A DNA stretch of 64,000 nt from Pseudoneobacillus sp042683745 (GCF_042683745.1 NZ_JBHUJX010000018.1:248001-312000); one strand, 5' to 3'. Positions 1 through 8,095 are shown, counted from the stretch's first letter. Notes: generated from the letters alone by a model not told the origin. Made by a program: numbers and translations.

Positions 1-838
1 TCACTTCTTCAAGGGTTGAGCGAAATGCTTTTACTAAATGATGCGGAAGCTTGTTAATAAAACCGACTGTATCCGTCAACAAGAACGTTTTATGATTCGT
101 TAATTCGACCTTTCTTACCGAGGTTTCTAATGTGGCAAATAACATGTCTTTTTCAAATACTTGTTTATCTGTGTTAGGGTGATATTTTTCGAGCATTGCA
201 TTCATCATTGTTGACTTTCCAGCATTCGTATAACCGACGAGAGAGACAACAGGAATACCATTTTTGTTTCGCAGCTTTCTTTGTGTTTTACGTTGATCAA
301 CTAATTTTTCTAGCTCTTTATTTAAGACCGCAATTTTTTCCTCGATTCTCCGTCGGTCGAGTTCTAGCTTCGTTTCCCCTGACCCTCTGTTTTTAAAACC
401 TGATCCTCCACCTTGTCGGCCTAATGATTCCCCCATCCCAACTAAACGAGGAAGCATATATTTTAGCCTTGCCACTTCTACTTGTAGCTGTGACTCCCTT
501 GTTTTAGCGCGCTGGGCAAAAATATCTAGGATTAACATTGTGCGATCCACTACTTCACAATTGAGTTCTGATTCTAAATTACGAATCTGTGAAGGTGATA
601 ACTCATCATCAAAAATAACGATATTCGCTTCTTTCTCATTTACGGCAGCGAGTAATTCTTGAATCTTTCCAGTTCCAATATAATGAGCTTTATTGATTTG
701 ATATAAATTTTGTGTCATTGCCCCTAAAACGTTCATATGACAGGCCTCTGCTAAATTACCTAATTCCTGCATAGAGTATTCAAAATCCTCTTGACTTTTC
801 TTTATGTTGACACCAACTAATATCGCGTTTCTTTCCAT
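1..838 (-). CDS. hflX: GTPase HflX (partial, C-terminus off left edge)
   Basis: HflX is a ribosome-binding GTPase that splits stalled or stressed 70S ribosomes; some paralogues give macrolide or lincosamide resistance. About 279 residues are visible. The N-terminal HflX domain is followed by the family-typical glycine-rich segment (GQGGGSGFKNRGSGETKLELDRRR), a coiled-coil linker, then the G domain with Walker A GYTNAGKST and the G3 element DTVGFI. The ATG at 838 follows GGAGGG at 845-850. It is transcribed from the promoter at 1215-1243 through an attenuator-like leader, which hints at induction by ribosome-targeting drugs. Whether this is the housekeeping HflX or a resistance-type HflXr paralogue cannot be decided from the visible part. 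Confidence 0.93.
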   Translation of the reverse strand, partial: MERNAILVGVNIKKSQEDFEYSMQELGNLAEACHMNVLGAMTQNLYQINKAHYIGTGKIQELLAAVNEKEANIVIFDDELSPSQIRNLESELNCEVVDRTMLILDIFAQRAKTRESQLQVEVARLKYMLPRLVGMGESLGRQGGGSGFKNRGSGETKLELDRRRIEEKIAVLNKELEKLVDQRKTQRKLRNKNGIPVVSLVGYTNAGKSTMMNAMLEKYHPNTDKQVFEKDMLFATLETSVRKVELTNHKTFLLTDTVGFINKLPHHLVKAFRSTLEEV

Positions 839-864
839 ATATATTCCCTCCATTACTTAAAAAT

Positions 865-889
865 AAAAAACACAGACTATCTGCCTGTG
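865..889 (-). terminator. Intrinsic terminator T4 just before hflX ribosome site
   Basis: A 7-bp stem (CACAGGC with GTCTGTG, one G-U pair) has a 5-nt AGATA loop and is followed by six T and a further T-rich run on the minus strand. It ends 15 nt before the hflX Shine-Dalgarno, so it must be read through or prevented from folding for hflX to be made. Confidence 0.7.
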
Positions 890-916
890 CCTAAAGTAAA
901 CGGAATGGATAAGACT

Positions 917-939
917 AAAAAGGGTAGACGAGTGCCCTT
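917..939 (-). terminator. Terminator-like hairpin T3 in hflX leader
   Basis: A stem AAGGG/CCCTT is followed by a short T-run on the minus strand. Its loop and right arm (CTCGTCTACCCTTTTT) closely resemble the right arm of T2, suggesting a duplicated element. Five base pairs alone would be weak. Confidence 0.4.
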
Positions 940-1014
940 ACATCGAAGAAAATAGATACCCATCTGCGTAAAACAAAAAAGCAGATTCCTACATCTTCAA
1001 AATGAAAAGACAAC

Positions 1015-1045
1015 AAAAAAGAGGGTAGACTCGCCCCCCTCTTTT
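1015..1045 (-). terminator. Intrinsic terminator T2 in hflX leader
   Basis: On the minus strand AAAAGAGGG pairs with CCCTCTTTTTT, leaving an 11-nt loop and a run of six T. This is a good rho-independent terminator between the leader peptide and hflX, on the same strand. Confidence 0.65.
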
Positions 1046-1056
1046 ATCGATATTCG

Positions 1057-1192
1057 AAAAAAATAAGGTTTCCTAATTTAATAGGCAGACCAATCCCGTT
1101 TACTCTCCCACAGCAGGCAGAGTCATCTGAACATATGAAATTACTTGTTCAAATTTTGGAAACGACGTCTGATTAAAAACACTAGGAAACCT
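1057..1192 (-). promoter_or_regulatory. Long-range attenuator hairpin T1 enclosing the leader peptide
   Basis: The segment 1183-1192 (AGGTTTCCTA on the minus strand, overlapping the leader peptide's ribosome site) is the exact complement of 1066-1075 (TAGGAAACCT), which is followed by a T-rich tract at 1057-1065. When the leader ribosome site is free the two arms can pair and terminate transcription. A ribosome held on the leader peptide would cover the left arm. This is the classic layout of drug-induced transcription attenuation; the mechanism is inferred from pairing alone. Confidence 0.6.
1141..1182 (-). CDS. Leader peptide of hflX, 13 residues, MFLIRRRFQNLNK
   Basis: A GTG start at 1182 lies 7 nt after a GGAGG at 1190-1194 and reads 13 codons to TAA. 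An in-frame ATG at 1200 has no ribosome site and would sit about 8 nt from the predicted transcript start, so GTG is preferred. The peptide contains R-R-R, matching the +X+ (Arg/Lys-X-Arg/Lys) motif at which macrolide-bound ribosomes stall in known Erm leader peptides such as ErmDL. It sits between the hflX promoter and several terminators. Function as an arrest peptide is inferred. Confidence 0.65.
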   Translation of the reverse strand: MFLIRRRFQNLNK

Positions 1193-1214
1193 CCGTTCAT
1201 TTAAAGTGATGTTT

Positions 1215-1243
1215 ATTATATCACGTTAGGAAAAAGCTGGCAA
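1215..1243 (-). promoter_or_regulatory. Sigma-A promoter of hflX leader
   Basis: TTGCCA at 1238-1243 and a perfect TATAAT at 1215-1220 are separated by 17 bp, with a TG motif before the -10. Transcription should start near 1208, giving a leader of about 370 nt before hflX. Confidence 0.85.
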
Positions 1244-1372
1244 TATCTTTTCACCTCGTCTTATTTCTCATACGCCCCAAGACCTATTTTGAATTAAAGC
1301 TCAGGCTCCTTATTGAATTTGTGATGACTTGATAAAGTGAAGATATCATTTGATTCGAAAAGGAGATAAGTC

Positions 1373-1957
1373 GTGATGGAACGGAAGGTATACTTATTGC
1401 TTACGGATACAGGTACTCTATTTACAAGAATGATAAAGTTATATACAAATAAACCATATAATCATGCATCCATTTCATTTGATTCCCAATTGGCAGAGGT
1501 TTATAGCTTTGGAAGGAAAAGTCCACGAAATCCCTTTATCGGTGGATTCGTAAAAGAAAATATCCAGGATGGTTTACTCAAACATTCAAATTGCGCAATT
1601 TACTGTTGTACTTTAACGGAATACCAATATCAAAAGATGAAAAATTTTATTCAGAGTATTGAGGAACAAAAGCACTGCTATCGCTATAACCTATTGGGGC
1701 TATTTGCTATTATACTTAATAAAAAGTTAAAAAGGGAAAATGCCTTCTTTTGTTCAGAATTTGTCGCTACAGTATTAAACAAAGGAGAAAACTTCCATTT
1801 TTCAAAACCCCTTTCACTTGTGACACCCCATGACCTACAACAATCTTCTAATTTTCAAAAAATCTATCAAGGCAGTCTTAAAGATTTTTCAAAAGAAAAT
1901 GAGGTTCAAAGAAATATTAGAGCTGTGACTTCCCAATTGATCGCTTCGGGTTTTTAG
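1373..1957 (+). CDS. Permuted papain-like amidase family protein (YiiX/YebB-type)
   Basis: A 194-residue protein that looks like a permuted NlpC/P60-type papain-like enzyme. The His-containing segment (NHASISF, near residue 32) precedes the Cys segment (FFCSEFV, near residue 128), the reversed order typical of the YiiX group. Such proteins are predicted amidases or acyltransferases; the substrate is unknown. No signal peptide is visible, so it is probably cytoplasmic. A GTG at 1373 and an ATG at 1376 both suit the AAGGAG at 1360-1365. It is monocistronic and ends before a bidirectional terminator. Confidence 0.7.
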   Translation: MMERKVYLLLTDTGTLFTRMIKLYTNKPYNHASISFDSQLAEVYSFGRKSPRNPFIGGFVKENIQDGLLKHSNCAIYCCTLTEYQYQKMKNFIQSIEEQKHCYRYNLLGLFAIILNKKLKRENAFFCSEFVATVLNKGENFHFSKPLSLVTPHDLQQSSNFQKIYQGSLKDFSKENEVQRNIRAVTSQLIASGF

Positions 1958-2004
1958 ATAGATCATCACATTTTAACAGAGGAAGATATTCCCTTTATAA
2001 AACG

Positions 2005-2042
2005 AAAATCTCCTCCATTTTTTATAAATGAAGGAGATTTTT
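2005..2042. terminator. Bidirectional terminator
   Basis: The inverted repeat AAAATCTCCT/AGGAGATTTT is flanked by A- and T-rich runs. It sits between two convergent genes and can serve both. Confidence 0.8.
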
Positions 2043-2071
2043 CTTATCCAAAAGCCTTTTGATCTTTGTTC

Positions 2072-3355
2072 TCAAGTATATTGTTTACTCGTTCCATCAC
2101 TTTTGTTTTTTAAAGCGTTTGTAATCCAGTTCTTACCTTCGACCAAACGCGTGACAAGCATGGCACAAACTGTATTCCCTGTTGAATTGAGTAAAGTGGC
2201 TGGAGCATCAATAATCGTGCTAATCACAGCGATAATCGGTAATGTTTCTGGTGGAAAACCGTAAATACTAATAATGAGCATTTCACCAATCATCCCGCCA
2301 CCAGGAATAGCTCCCATAACAGCTCCAACTAAAAAAGCAACGGCAAGAATACTTAAGATATTGGGAATGCTAGTTAAATCTTTACCAAATAACGCAAATA
2401 AAAAGACAATTTTCAGCACCCCACCAAAGACAGAACCGTCTTTATGAGTGTTAGCCCCGAGCGGAATTATGGTTTCAGCGATATCCTTTGGAACGCCCAT
2501 CTTATTAACAGCTGCAAGATTCACAGGAATACAGGCTGCACTTGAACAAGTAGCAATCGCTGTAACTGATGGTGTAATGGCATTTTTCCAAAAAAGCTTG
2601 ACCCCCGCCTTTCCGCCTGCTATGAAAGCATACAGGCTGAAGAAACCGAAATAGTAAATCACCGTTAGGAGCAAATAAAGAACAAATGAACGGGCATAGC
2701 CCTCCAATATTTGCGGACCTAAATCACCGACCACAGTGGCGAAATAACAGCCTAATCCAATCGGAGCATAATACATAACGACGCTTACCATTTTCATCAT
2801 GACTGCGGTAGCAGCTGATAAAAAGTCAGCAACAGGCTTAGCTTTTTCCCCAGCCATTGCCGTCGAAATACCGAATAAGAGGGAAAATACGATCAACTGT
2901 AACATATTACTTCTGGACAGTAATAAATGAAAATCAGGTACAGTAAAGGTATTAACTAATCGACTTAAAAATGTTATTTCCTCTTCATCAGAAGGCTCAG
3001 CGCTACTCATAATCGCTTTAATCGACTCAATATCCGTATTTTCAATAGGTTTTATGAATGATGCACCTATGAACCCAAGGATAGCCGCAACAGATGCAGT
3101 CAGCAAAAATACAATAAGGATGCTGCCCATTATTTTTCCAAGCCTTTTCATTCCATTCATATTTGCAATGGCTGAAGCGATACTGAAAAATACTAACGGC
3201 ACGATCATCATAAACATTAAATTCAGGAACAAATCTCCAAATGGACGAACGACCGCTGCCTTTGGACCATACATCAGTCCAGCTGCACCTCCAATTAAAA
3301 TGGAAGCTAACAGGACAATCGTAAATCGATAGTTCTTAAAAAACATTTTCAACAT
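2072..3355 (-). CDS. Dicarboxylate/amino acid:cation symporter (DAACS family)
   Basis: A roughly 427-residue, multi-pass membrane protein of the sodium:dicarboxylate symporter family (GltP, GltT, TcyP). It shows the re-entrant loop region CSSAACIPVN and the PLGANTHKDGS segment, which corresponds to the family PLGATINMDGT motif but with Asn-Thr-His-Lys around the conserved Asp. That divergence suggests a substrate other than plain glutamate or aspartate. The start is either the ATG at 3355, 8 nt after AAAGG, or a GTG at 3361. It is a single gene and shares a terminator with its convergent neighbour. Confidence 0.85.
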   Translation of the reverse strand: MLKMFFKNYRFTIVLLASILIGGAAGLMYGPKAAVVRPFGDLFLNLMFMMIVPLVFFSIASAIANMNGMKRLGKIMGSILIVFLLTASVAAILGFIGASFIKPIENTDIESIKAIMSSAEPSDEEEITFLSRLVNTFTVPDFHLLLSRSNMLQLIVFSLLFGISTAMAGEKAKPVADFLSAATAVMMKMVSVVMYYAPIGLGCYFATVVGDLGPQILEGYARSFVLYLLLTVIYYFGFFSLYAFIAGGKAGVKLFWKNAITPSVTAIATCSSAACIPVNLAAVNKMGVPKDIAETIIPLGANTHKDGSVFGGVLKIVFLFALFGKDLTSIPNILSILAVAFLVGAVMGAIPGGGMIGEMLIISIYGFPPETLPIIAVISTIIDAPATLLNSTGNTVCAMLVTRLVEGKNWITNALKNKSDGTSKQYT

Positions 3356-3490
3356 TTCCACTGCCTTTCGAAGTTTCTACAAATGCAGTTTTCCCACCCT
3401 GAAAATCATACATAAGAACTTGGTTCCCGTAAATCAATTTTTTAAAGAAAGCATTTTATTTGAAAACAAATATAGATTCGCCCACTTATT

Positions 3491-3964
3491 CTACTTCTCT
3501 AATTTCATTCCAGCTAGTGACCGCTGCCCATAAGATTTCTTCCATTTAAAAACAACAATCCCCGCAATCATTAATCCAAGTCCAAACAATTTACCAGTAG
3601 TAAATGGGATGATTTCAAAACCAAACCAACCGAATGTGTCGATCAGAACAGCTATTGTAATCTGAGAGACGAGTACAATGGATATAGCAAAGGCTGGTCC
3701 GAGCAGTCGGATTGCTTGCATAATACAAAAGACGATTCCTACTCCAAGGATCCCACCTAGTAAATAAAGTTTATTAATCCTTCCAAAGGATAGTAAATTT
3801 GCATCTTCCGTCAATAGAAAAATCGGAAGTGATGTAAAAAAGCCAAGTCCTAGAACAAGGGTAGTTGTCGCCCATGAGCCAACTTTTTCACTCACTCTCG
3901 TATTAAATACAGTTTGTAAGCTAATAAAAACACCTGCCATAATGGCAAATAAGATTCCTTGCAT
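3491..3964 (-). CDS. YdcZ/DUF606 family DMT transporter subunit 1
   Basis: A 157-residue hydrophobic protein with about five membrane segments and the N-terminal signature GVFISLQTVFNTRVSEKVGSW of DUF606 (YdcZ-like) drug/metabolite transporters. These half-size proteins commonly occur in pairs and are thought to act as heterodimers. Here the partner is at 4695-5120, with a Crp/Fnr gene between them. The start follows AGGAGGC. The substrate is unknown. Confidence 0.85.
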   Translation of the reverse strand: MQGILFAIMAGVFISLQTVFNTRVSEKVGSWATTTLVLGLGFFTSLPIFLLTEDANLLSFGRINKLYLLGGILGVGIVFCIMQAIRLLGPAFAISIVLVSQITIAVLIDTFGWFGFEIIPFTTGKLFGLGLMIAGIVVFKWKKSYGQRSLAGMKLEK

Positions 3965-3981
3965 GAGGTCTGCCTCCTATT

Positions 3982-4680
3982 TCATTCATAGATGTTTCCT
4001 TCTGCTCGCTCCCGCAATCGGGGTAAATCTTTTATATAGAGCGATCCTTTCTTCCTTTGTATAACGCCTTCATCACATAGCTTTAAAATGACTCTATTTA
4101 AGTGCCGATAACTGGTACCTATGAGATCGGCAATTTCCGTTAGGCTTGATGTTCCCATTTCCTTATGAAACATCGATCCTTCTCCTTCCGATGAAAGAGA
4201 TAATAAATAGCTTGCTAATCGAACCTCGACAGGATAAAGAATGTTAAAGCTCGTAGCATGAGATTCCGTATAAAATTTTTGTGTGACAATCTCCAATAAA
4301 AATTTCAAAAACTCCACTTGATTCGTCTTCATTGTTCTTAACTCGTCAAAATGAATCCCAAATACGATGCCATCACTAACTGCCTCCACTGTATTGAACA
4401 CCGTCGAGCCTTGCACATATTCCACATCACCAATAATGGCCAATGGTGTTTTAAAACGGACAATTAACGTTTTCCCTTCTGGAGTAGTCGTGAAAATCTT
4501 CACCTTACCTTTTACAAGGAAATACATATGCTGAATATCTTCGCCTTTTCGGCAGAGAATATCTCCTTGTTGAAAGGAAAAGAGCGTCAAACGATTCTTT
4601 ACTTCTGTTGAAAAAATCGTATTCAGGTCAAATTGGTTTAAATAATCAGAAAGCCCCGTTCTATCTATCAATTCCTTCAT
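3982..4680 (-). CDS. Crp/Fnr family regulator (YeiL-like)
   Basis: A 232-residue transcription factor. Residues about 20-140 form a cyclic-nucleotide-binding-like beta-roll (FQQGDILCRKGEDIQHMYFLVKG), followed by the long dimer helix and a C-terminal winged helix (LTEIADLIGTSYRHLNRVILKL). The N-terminal four-Cys Fe-S cluster of classical Fnr is absent. It lies between two DUF606 genes, 17 and 14 nt from them, in one operon, so it probably regulates them. The nested palindrome at 5166-5209 is a candidate site. Confidence 0.85.
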   Translation of the reverse strand: MKELIDRTGLSDYLNQFDLNTIFSTEVKNRLTLFSFQQGDILCRKGEDIQHMYFLVKGKVKIFTTTPEGKTLIVRFKTPLAIIGDVEYVQGSTVFNTVEAVSDGIVFGIHFDELRTMKTNQVEFLKFLLEIVTQKFYTESHATSFNILYPVEVRLASYLLSLSSEGEGSMFHKEMGTSSLTEIADLIGTSYRHLNRVILKLCDEGVIQRKKGSLYIKDLPRLRERAEGNIYE

Positions 4681-4694
4681 CTTTTATCACCCAT

Positions 4695-5120
4695 TTACAT
4701 TTTAAAAATAATAACACCCGCTATCATCATTGCCATTCCAATCAATTGCTGAGTCGTCACTTGAAGCTTTCTTACACCAAATAAACCTTTCATATCTACT
4801 ATAAAGGCACAAAGTAGCTGAGCGATTAGCAAAGTAGCAATAGCCATTGACATGCCGAGTAAGTTGATAGCTGTCATTTCACCAACCACAATTAGAACAC
4901 CAAACATACCTCCAAAAGCATATATAATGGGAACCTCTTGAAAGCCTTTTACTTTCCCGTCTCTTACAAATAAATATATAATCATGGCAAAAATAAATCC
5001 GACGAGATGAACAATCGTCGTCGTGTGCCAAGGACTGATTACCTTACTTAATTTGGAGTTAAACACTCCTTGCAGAGAAATAAATACCCCAGCAATAATA
5101 GAAAAAATAATTCCTTTCAC
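4695..5120 (-). CDS. YdcZ/DUF606 family DMT transporter subunit 2
   Basis: A 141-residue membrane protein with the same signature as its operon partner (GVFISLQGVFNSKLSKVISPW) and about five transmembrane segments. The start is a GTG at 5120 preceded by a GGAAGGGAG ribosome site. It is the first gene of a three-gene operon (DUF606, Crp/Fnr, DUF606). The two DUF606 proteins probably form the transporter together. Confidence 0.85.
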   Translation of the reverse strand: MKGIIFSIIAGVFISLQGVFNSKLSKVISPWHTTTIVHLVGFIFAMIIYLFVRDGKVKGFQEVPIIYAFGGMFGVLIVVGEMTAINLLGMSMAIATLLIAQLLCAFIVDMKGLFGVRKLQVTTQQLIGMAMMIAGVIIFKM

Positions 5121-5165
5121 GTTCTCCCTTCCTCTCTAAAACCCTTTCATCCATTTAAATATAAG

Positions 5166-5209
5166 ATTAGGTGGAAGAGAAAGGACATATGTCCTATTTT
5201 AAACCTAAT
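5166..5209. promoter_or_regulatory. Nested palindrome, candidate operator of the DUF606/Crp operon
   Basis: A perfect 14-bp palindrome AGGACATATGTCCT at 5182-5195 is enclosed by a 7-bp inverted repeat (ATTAGGT at 5166-5172, ACCTAAT at 5203-5209). It lies 60-90 bp upstream of the first gene, where an autoregulatory Crp/Fnr site would be expected. It does not match the textbook Crp or Fnr half-sites. Confidence 0.4.
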
Positions 5210-5214
5210 AAAAG

Positions 5215-5264
5215 AAAAATGGCGATCCATTCCCAATAAAGCTAGGGATGAATCGCCATTTTTT
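5215..5264. terminator. Terminator downstream of bcrC
   Basis: The arms AAAAATGGCGAT and ATCGCCATTTTT are separated by 25 nt containing a second small stem. It terminates the minus-strand gene ending at 5267. Confidence 0.75.
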
Positions 5265-5266
5265 AT

Positions 5267-5875
5267 TTAAAAATTCTTCGTTTGGTTTTTAGATTTACTT
5301 TTTCTAGGTATGATGGCTTGCTCCACTTTTTCATAGAAAGCAAGTAACTGCTTTAGAAACGCAAGCTTCGGAGCCAACCAAAATATGAACGACGCAGAAA
5401 TGATTCCGTAAAGGGCTCCAACTAGCACATCAACAGGATAGTGAACACCTACCCAGATTCGAGAGATGCCTACAAAGAGGGCAATCAATAACCAAAGCCA
5501 TCCCTCTTTCCGCACTAACAAAATTGAAAAGCAAATCGAAAAAAAGATGATCGTGTGGTCACTCGGAAACGAATTATCTACACTATGCTCAATTAGCTTA
5601 TTCACATTTGTTAATTCTGCAAATGGCTGAAAATGCGAATGAAACTTTCCTGATATTTTTCCAAGTATCTCAGCAAGAATGACTGCTAATACGGACTGTA
5701 TAATCATCATTCTGTTTTTGTTCGTTCGTGATAACCAGTAACATAACACACCAAAACATAAAATATACAACATATATTCCGCAATAAAAACAGCAATTGG
5801 GTTCAGGGAATCATATTGTTTTCCTATATCATTGATTGATCGAAAGATGTCAATGTTTAATTGAGATAAAGACAT
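5267..5875 (-). CDS. bcrC: BcrC-like undecaprenyl-diphosphatase (PAP2 family)
   Basis: A 202-residue membrane phosphatase resembling BcrC/YwoA, which recycles undecaprenyl pyrophosphate for cell-wall synthesis and contributes to bacitracin resistance. PAP2 motif 2 (SFPSDH) and motif 3 (SRIWVGVHYPVD) are intact. Motif 1, normally K-x6-RP, reads KFHSHFQP, with Gln where Arg is usual. There are about five membrane helices, with the active site facing outside. The start follows GGAGG. No clear ECF-type promoter was seen upstream, although bcrC is ECF-controlled in B. subtilis. Confidence 0.8.
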   Translation of the reverse strand: MSLSQLNIDIFRSINDIGKQYDSLNPIAVFIAEYMLYILCFGVLCYWLSRTNKNRMMIIQSVLAVILAEILGKISGKFHSHFQPFAELTNVNKLIEHSVDNSFPSDHTIIFFSICFSILLVRKEGWLWLLIALFVGISRIWVGVHYPVDVLVGALYGIISASFIFWLAPKLAFLKQLLAFYEKVEQAIIPRKSKSKNQTKNF

Positions 5876-6153
5876 TTTTAACCTCCTGCAGAAAAGACTT
5901 GATAAGTTTATTATGGGCGAAAGGCTTTAAATAGCCCTTAACCATTTCTTAATTGTTTCTTAATCAGATTTCGATTTTCCACTAAGGAAACTTTACTTCA
6001 CTCACTGCATATTCTAGGAGAATGGAATACATTTTAAGTTAGTAATTTCGTCAACCAAAAAACTTGCAATCTATGATTAACTGTCGTTTGATAGAATGGT
6101 AGAATATTAGTTAAATATACAAAAAAAGGATTTACGTTTCGAGGTGACATTGT

Positions 6154-7989
6154 ATGAATCTAAAAATAAAAGAAAATCTTATACGTCCCTATACTTTAAT
6201 TATGTTCGTTTTATTTATCAAAATCACGGCTTTTCAGGTTGTTATTTTTGATAATAAATCAATTTTTCATTTATTACTAGTTGAATTTCCGTTGTGGGCA
6301 CTCTCCATAACCTTGATGATGATTATTTTCAAAAAACGCACATGGTTAGCCATTTGGATTTTTAATCTATTTCTATCCATACTTTTTCTCATAATTGTTT
6401 ATTATACAAGGTACTTCTCAACTATTCCTTCCTATTATGACGTGAAACAAGTGTACCAATCGAACTCTGTCGGTGGAACCGTTGCTCTTCTTGGAAGTCC
6501 GTATGATTTTTTATTTTTTTTGGATGTCGTGTTCATTCTTCCGCTTATTTGGTACCTTACCAAAAAGTCTAAAAATGTATCGTTTGACAATTTAAAAAAG
6601 TGGGTAATCGGCTTTAGCTGCATCGGCTTCGTTACGACCATCATTGCCTTTTTCTACCCATTAGTTGATGTCTCCTATTTCGCTAAAAAGCATGGCTATA
6701 TTCAATCACAATTCGTTCAGTTATATGAACGAGGCATTGGTACAGCCTTCGCAAAAAATGATCAATTATCTGACAAGGAAATCGAAGAATTAAAAGGCAA
6801 TACGTATGTCCCTTTTTCCGAGCATAACACTTTTGGTCTTGCAAAAAATCGCCATGTTTTTATTATTCAAGTGGAATCTTTGCAAGAATTTACGATTAAC
6901 CAAACCGTCAACGGGCAAGAAATTACTCCCTACTTGAATGCTTTATTAAAGGATAGTGCCTATTTCAATCAAGTTTACCAGCAAATCGGGGCCGGTAATA
7001 CATCAGATGCGGAATGGCTCATGCACACCTCCCTTTACCCAGAAGGGATGGATCCAACCGTAAACCTAATAGACGGAAGTCCTATCCCTTCTCTTGTTCG
7101 TACATTAAAAAAGAATGGCTATGGTACAGCCACCTATCATGCCGATGACATTACGTATTGGAATCGTGATATGTTGTATCCGGCGCTTGGTTTTGATTAT
7201 ATTCATACAAGTAATGAAATCCCAAAGGAAAAAGAAATTGGATTTGGCCCAGCTGATGAAGTTTTATTTTCCTATGTGGAATCGCAGTTACCGAAACAAT
7301 TGAAAAAGCATGAACGGATGTATTCGAATATCATTACGCTTACAAGCCATACACCGTTCAAGATGCCTGCAGAATATGAGTCACTTAATTTACCTGATAC
7401 TTACAATCAAACGTATGTCGGAAATTATTTACAATCCGTTCATTATACCGACCAACAAATTGGTCGATTCATTGATCGCTTAAAGTCGATGGGCATCTAT
7501 GATGATTCAATCATTCTTATTTACGGGGATCATTCAGGTCTGCATGGGGCACCAGTTACAGAAGGGGATAAAGTTTTATTAAAAGAGATACTCGGCCACG
7601 AGTACAATTTGCATGATCGCTTCGTCGTCCCCGTTCTCTTTACTGCGCCTGGCATTTTCGCAGGTGAAACGCATTCACAGCTTGGCGGTCAAATTGACTT
7701 AATGCCAACATTACTGAATTTGCTAGGAATTGAACACGATGCCCAAATGATTGGACATAATCTATTTCAATACAAGAAAAATCTTCTTGGCATGCGCTAC
7801 TATCTCCCTGGAGGATCTTTTATAAGTGATAAGACTATTTACACGGCACCGAGTGCGAAACTGCCGGCTGCACTATACGATCGAAAAACAATGAAGAGAA
7901 CGAAGAATATTAATAGAATGCAAGAGAAAATTGATCATACTTTATTGATCATGCAACACTCTGATTATATTCGGAAGGAAAAAGAATAA
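6154..7989 (+). CDS. LTA synthase family protein (phosphoglycerol transferase)
   Basis: A 611-residue protein with five N-terminal membrane helices (about residues 15-180) and an extracellular sulfatase-fold domain (about 225-560). Active-site elements of LtaS-type enzymes are visible: Glu in QVESLQ, the nucleophile Thr in GNTSDAEW, and the metal ligands in YGDHSG. These enzymes polymerise glycerol phosphate from phosphatidylglycerol into lipoteichoic acid or prime it. B. subtilis has four paralogues (LtaS, YfnI, YqgS, YvgJ) and I cannot say which one this matches. The start follows GAGGTGA. It is a single gene with its own terminator. Confidence 0.88.
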   Translation: MNLKIKENLIRPYTLIMFVLFIKITAFQVVIFDNKSIFHLLLVEFPLWALSITLMMIIFKKRTWLAIWIFNLFLSILFLIIVYYTRYFSTIPSYYDVKQVYQSNSVGGTVALLGSPYDFLFFLDVVFILPLIWYLTKKSKNVSFDNLKKWVIGFSCIGFVTTIIAFFYPLVDVSYFAKKHGYIQSQFVQLYERGIGTAFAKNDQLSDKEIEELKGNTYVPFSEHNTFGLAKNRHVFIIQVESLQEFTINQTVNGQEITPYLNALLKDSAYFNQVYQQIGAGNTSDAEWLMHTSLYPEGMDPTVNLIDGSPIPSLVRTLKKNGYGTATYHADDITYWNRDMLYPALGFDYIHTSNEIPKEKEIGFGPADEVLFSYVESQLPKQLKKHERMYSNIITLTSHTPFKMPAEYESLNLPDTYNQTYVGNYLQSVHYTDQQIGRFIDRLKSMGIYDDSIILIYGDHSGLHGAPVTEGDKVLLKEILGHEYNLHDRFVVPVLFTAPGIFAGETHSQLGGQIDLMPTLLNLLGIEHDAQMIGHNLFQYKKNLLGMRYYLPGGSFISDKTIYTAPSAKLPAALYDRKTMKRTKNINRMQEKIDHTLLIMQHSDYIRKEKE

Positions 7990-8034
7990 ATCCACACAAT
8001 ATAATGGAGGACATAAAGGCTTTCATATAAATTA

Positions 8035-8083
8035 AAGCACCCTTACTTTCAAAATCTCTTTTGAAGGAATGGGTGCTTGTTTC
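8035..8083. terminator. Terminator after LTA synthase gene
   Basis: AAGCACCC (8035-8042) pairs with GGGTGCTT (8071-8078), and an inner TTTCAAAA/TTTTGAA stem lies between them. It sits between convergent genes. Confidence 0.65.
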
Positions 8084-8095
8084 GTTATTGAGTAT

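Noticed and set aside
196..396. A 66-codon plus-strand frame inside hflX
   Set aside because: It is the antisense of a well-conserved G domain and has no ribosome site; a shadow of hflX.
3362..3400. Alternative frame reading MYDFQGGKTAFVETSKG overlapping the symporter start
   Set aside because: Only 25 codons, no ribosome site and it overlaps the accepted gene start; most likely chance.
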